From NCBI RefSeq assembly GCF_020379485.1, contig NW_026015668.1:248001-312000 (forward strand): a DNA stretch of 64,000 nucleotides, written 5' to 3'. The notes below the pieces were generated by a model that was not told where the DNA came from, made no database searches, and worked only from the letters and a program-made list of their open reading frames with translations. Positions 62,100-64,000 of this stretch are shown piece by piece. The stretch is from Brassica napus. Lineage: Eukaryota > Streptophyta > Magnoliopsida > Brassicales > Brassicaceae. Positions within the stretch are counted from its first letter, which is position 1; each line of letters opens with the position of its first letter. The position numbers were made by a program, and so were the translations under genes.

Positions 62100-63155
62100 C
62101 TAGATTTTAACCCGCGGACATTTTTCATTTTATAAATTTATTTAATGTTATTATAAATGTTTCAAATATATAACTTCTATTTTAGTATTATATATTATGT
62201 AACTCTATAATATTATATTGTTTATATTTCATATTCGGCATTATTAACATATCACTATTTGTTTAATACATTTGAGTTTGGAAGATTAAATGAATTTTGA
62301 ATTTGTATTTTAATAACATTAATATATTATTTTATAAAAATATTTAAATTTTTGGTAATATTTTCTAAATTTTTCTCAATAAATTTTGTTATAGTAAAAA
62401 TATTTATCATTAAAACTGATTTGTCATTAATATTTTAAATGACTTATTAAAATTTCATAGTTTTCTAATAGCATATCTTTTAAATAGTATATGAACTAAA
62501 GATTATTATATACTATTATATTTTTTATATAAACATTTTTACACAATATATTGTTGAGAGTTTCAAAATAAATAAATAAATAATATATAGTTGTAGATAT
62601 TAAAAGTTTATCCTATGTTAATAGAATTATTTTTGTATAAATATTATATAATTTATGAATTTTAACTCATTTTAATAGTGAGTGATAATTTTTTTTAAAT
62701 GAAACAATTTAAAAAATAATTTTTTAAAGTTTCCTATTTAATATAATTTTCTCATATTTAATTCATATGCACTTCTATTTTTATATAATACATGATATAA
62801 TTATAAAATTTATTAAAAATAGTATAGAATTTTTATTTATTTGTTTTATAATAAAATTTTAGTTAACATTGATTTATAATATTATTATATTATTATGTAC
62901 GAAATTAATTAATGTGTTATTTATAAAAATATTAAAAAATTTAAGTAAAATTTTGATAGATTTTTTCTCAACAGATTTTGTTATAACTAAAAAAAAATCA
63001 AATTTATAGTTGATTTATTATTAATGTAAATAATCAAATATGTCATATTAACTAATATTTATTTGGTCCTACTAGGACTTGTTAATAGTAGATAAAAATA
63101 GGATCCTAAATTAATAGATTAGATGACACTTATAAATATTCTCAATATTAATAAA
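62100..63155 (-). mobile_element. Non-autonomous Helitron, minus orientation
   Basis: In minus sense the unit ends GTCCGCGGGTTAAAATCTAG at 62100 followed by T: a short GC-rich palindrome (CCGCGG) shortly before a terminal CTAG, as in crucifer Helitrons. The body is about 1 kb of A+T-rich DNA without coding frames. The other end, near 63155 (minus sense CTATTATTGAGTTTTATTAA), is approximate and lacks a clear terminal TC. Confidence 0.55.
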
Positions 63156-64000
63156 ACTCAATAATAGGTTGGTAATTTTCATTCAATTCACTTCTTCTAT
63201 TTTTTTTTTCACTACTTCTATTTGCTTTAATTTTATTTTTTGTAACAGGAGTTGCTTTAATATATTTGTATCTTCATACAACTCACTGAACAGAGTATTT
63301 AACCAACCACCCCCTCCCCCTCTTACAGAAATAAAATAAAAGAAGAAAAAACTATGATTCAGCGATAATTGGTAGGTTTGTTACACTTAAACAAATGACA
63401 TAGATATACATATGGAACGTGTTTAACTTGAAAATTTGATATTGTGTTTACGCGACGACCGAAAAAATGATCATGTCTGCTCGCGAACAGAAAGAAAACA
63501 CAGTACTATAATACTTCATATTGTTTTGTTATATTATAACTATCGTGTGGTTTTTCACACACGATTTTCATCTCTCACAGGAAACAATACGCCTTTGATT
63601 AATTTCATAAAAAAGAACTTATAAATCCATCGCTGCGTTGAACTTTAACTCGCGTAACATTATAGAAACTGTACAAGAATAGGTTGATTAGAGAGCGTCC
63701 ACACATACATATACTCATACAATATTAAGGTAAAAATAGTAATACGATTGGAATCCGATCACAATAATAGACGATTTTAGAACAAGCTAAGTTATGATTT
63801 ACAGTTTTCTTCAAGTATGATTACAAGATAAATTTAAAGCTAAGAATATAGCAATACTAAATACTCAATTGGATAACTTTATGCTGCTAAGCAAACTAAG
63901 TTTCATAAAACCTGCAACATTTCTATAAGGTTAATGTTCTGTTTGTTCCATTTTACTGAGATTTCTAAACCTCATGAAATTACATCAACGTGGCATAGTC
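63156..64000. other. AT-rich intergenic DNA
   Basis: No gene. Contains the second 36-bp repeat copy (63507-63542). Confidence 0.45.
63507..63542 (+). repeat. 36-bp direct repeat, second copy
   Basis: Identical to 61494-61529, 2.0 kb away. The Helitron lies between the two copies. Confidence 0.85.

Overview
The window is nuclear plant DNA, almost certainly from a Brassica-type crucifer. Genes have GT-AG introns, the intergenic DNA is very AT-rich, and the two best-recognised genes are a plastid-targeted adenylosuccinate lyase (2729-4954, minus) and a CLE2-type peptide hormone gene (15448-15687, plus). From memory, their Arabidopsis thaliana counterparts lie close together on chromosome 4 (At4g18440 and At4g18510). 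This suggests a collinear but gene-depleted segment, as expected in a genome that was triplicated and then lost genes.

Only four host genes look real: adenylosuccinate lyase; a 100-residue protein with a KEN box and a perfect D-box (10898-11200); the CLE2-type gene; and a four-exon CxxC...CxxC zinc-ribbon protein (about 58424-59574), whose reading frame shows no ATG start. Everything else I can interpret is mobile DNA or its debris.

Layout. 1-2700: unrecognised DNA and a hAT-like miniature element. 2.7-5 kb: adenylosuccinate lyase. 5.1-10.7 kb: a retroposon, a dead tRNA-Glu copy, a MITE and a LINE tail. 10.9-15.7 kb: the degron-bearing small gene, a 5'-truncated LINE with a 15-bp target duplication, a tandem duplication and the CLE gene. 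16-25.7 kb: a hAT MITE, an RPA1-like pseudogene, tRNA-like repeats and one block I could not identify. 25.7-29.5 kb: a LINE pseudogene, a Helitron end and a Stowaway MITE. 29.6-36.3 kb: a retroposon encoding a 365-residue ORF, then a gag-only Athila-type LTR element. 37-41 kb: SINE-like and LTR-element debris with a hAT MITE and a Stowaway MITE. 42-57.6 kb: a MULE-associated DUF1985/Ulp1-like gene broken by a retroposon, itself broken by a young 10.5-kb Athila-type element. 58-59.6 kb: the zinc-ribbon gene. 60-64 kb: AT-rich DNA with a Helitron.

The clearest structure is the three-layer nest at 42-57 kb. Both insertion events are dated and bounded by target-site duplications, and the host reading frame resumes exactly after the second copy of the outer duplication. 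No operon-like or defence-type system is visible. The host genes look independent of each other.
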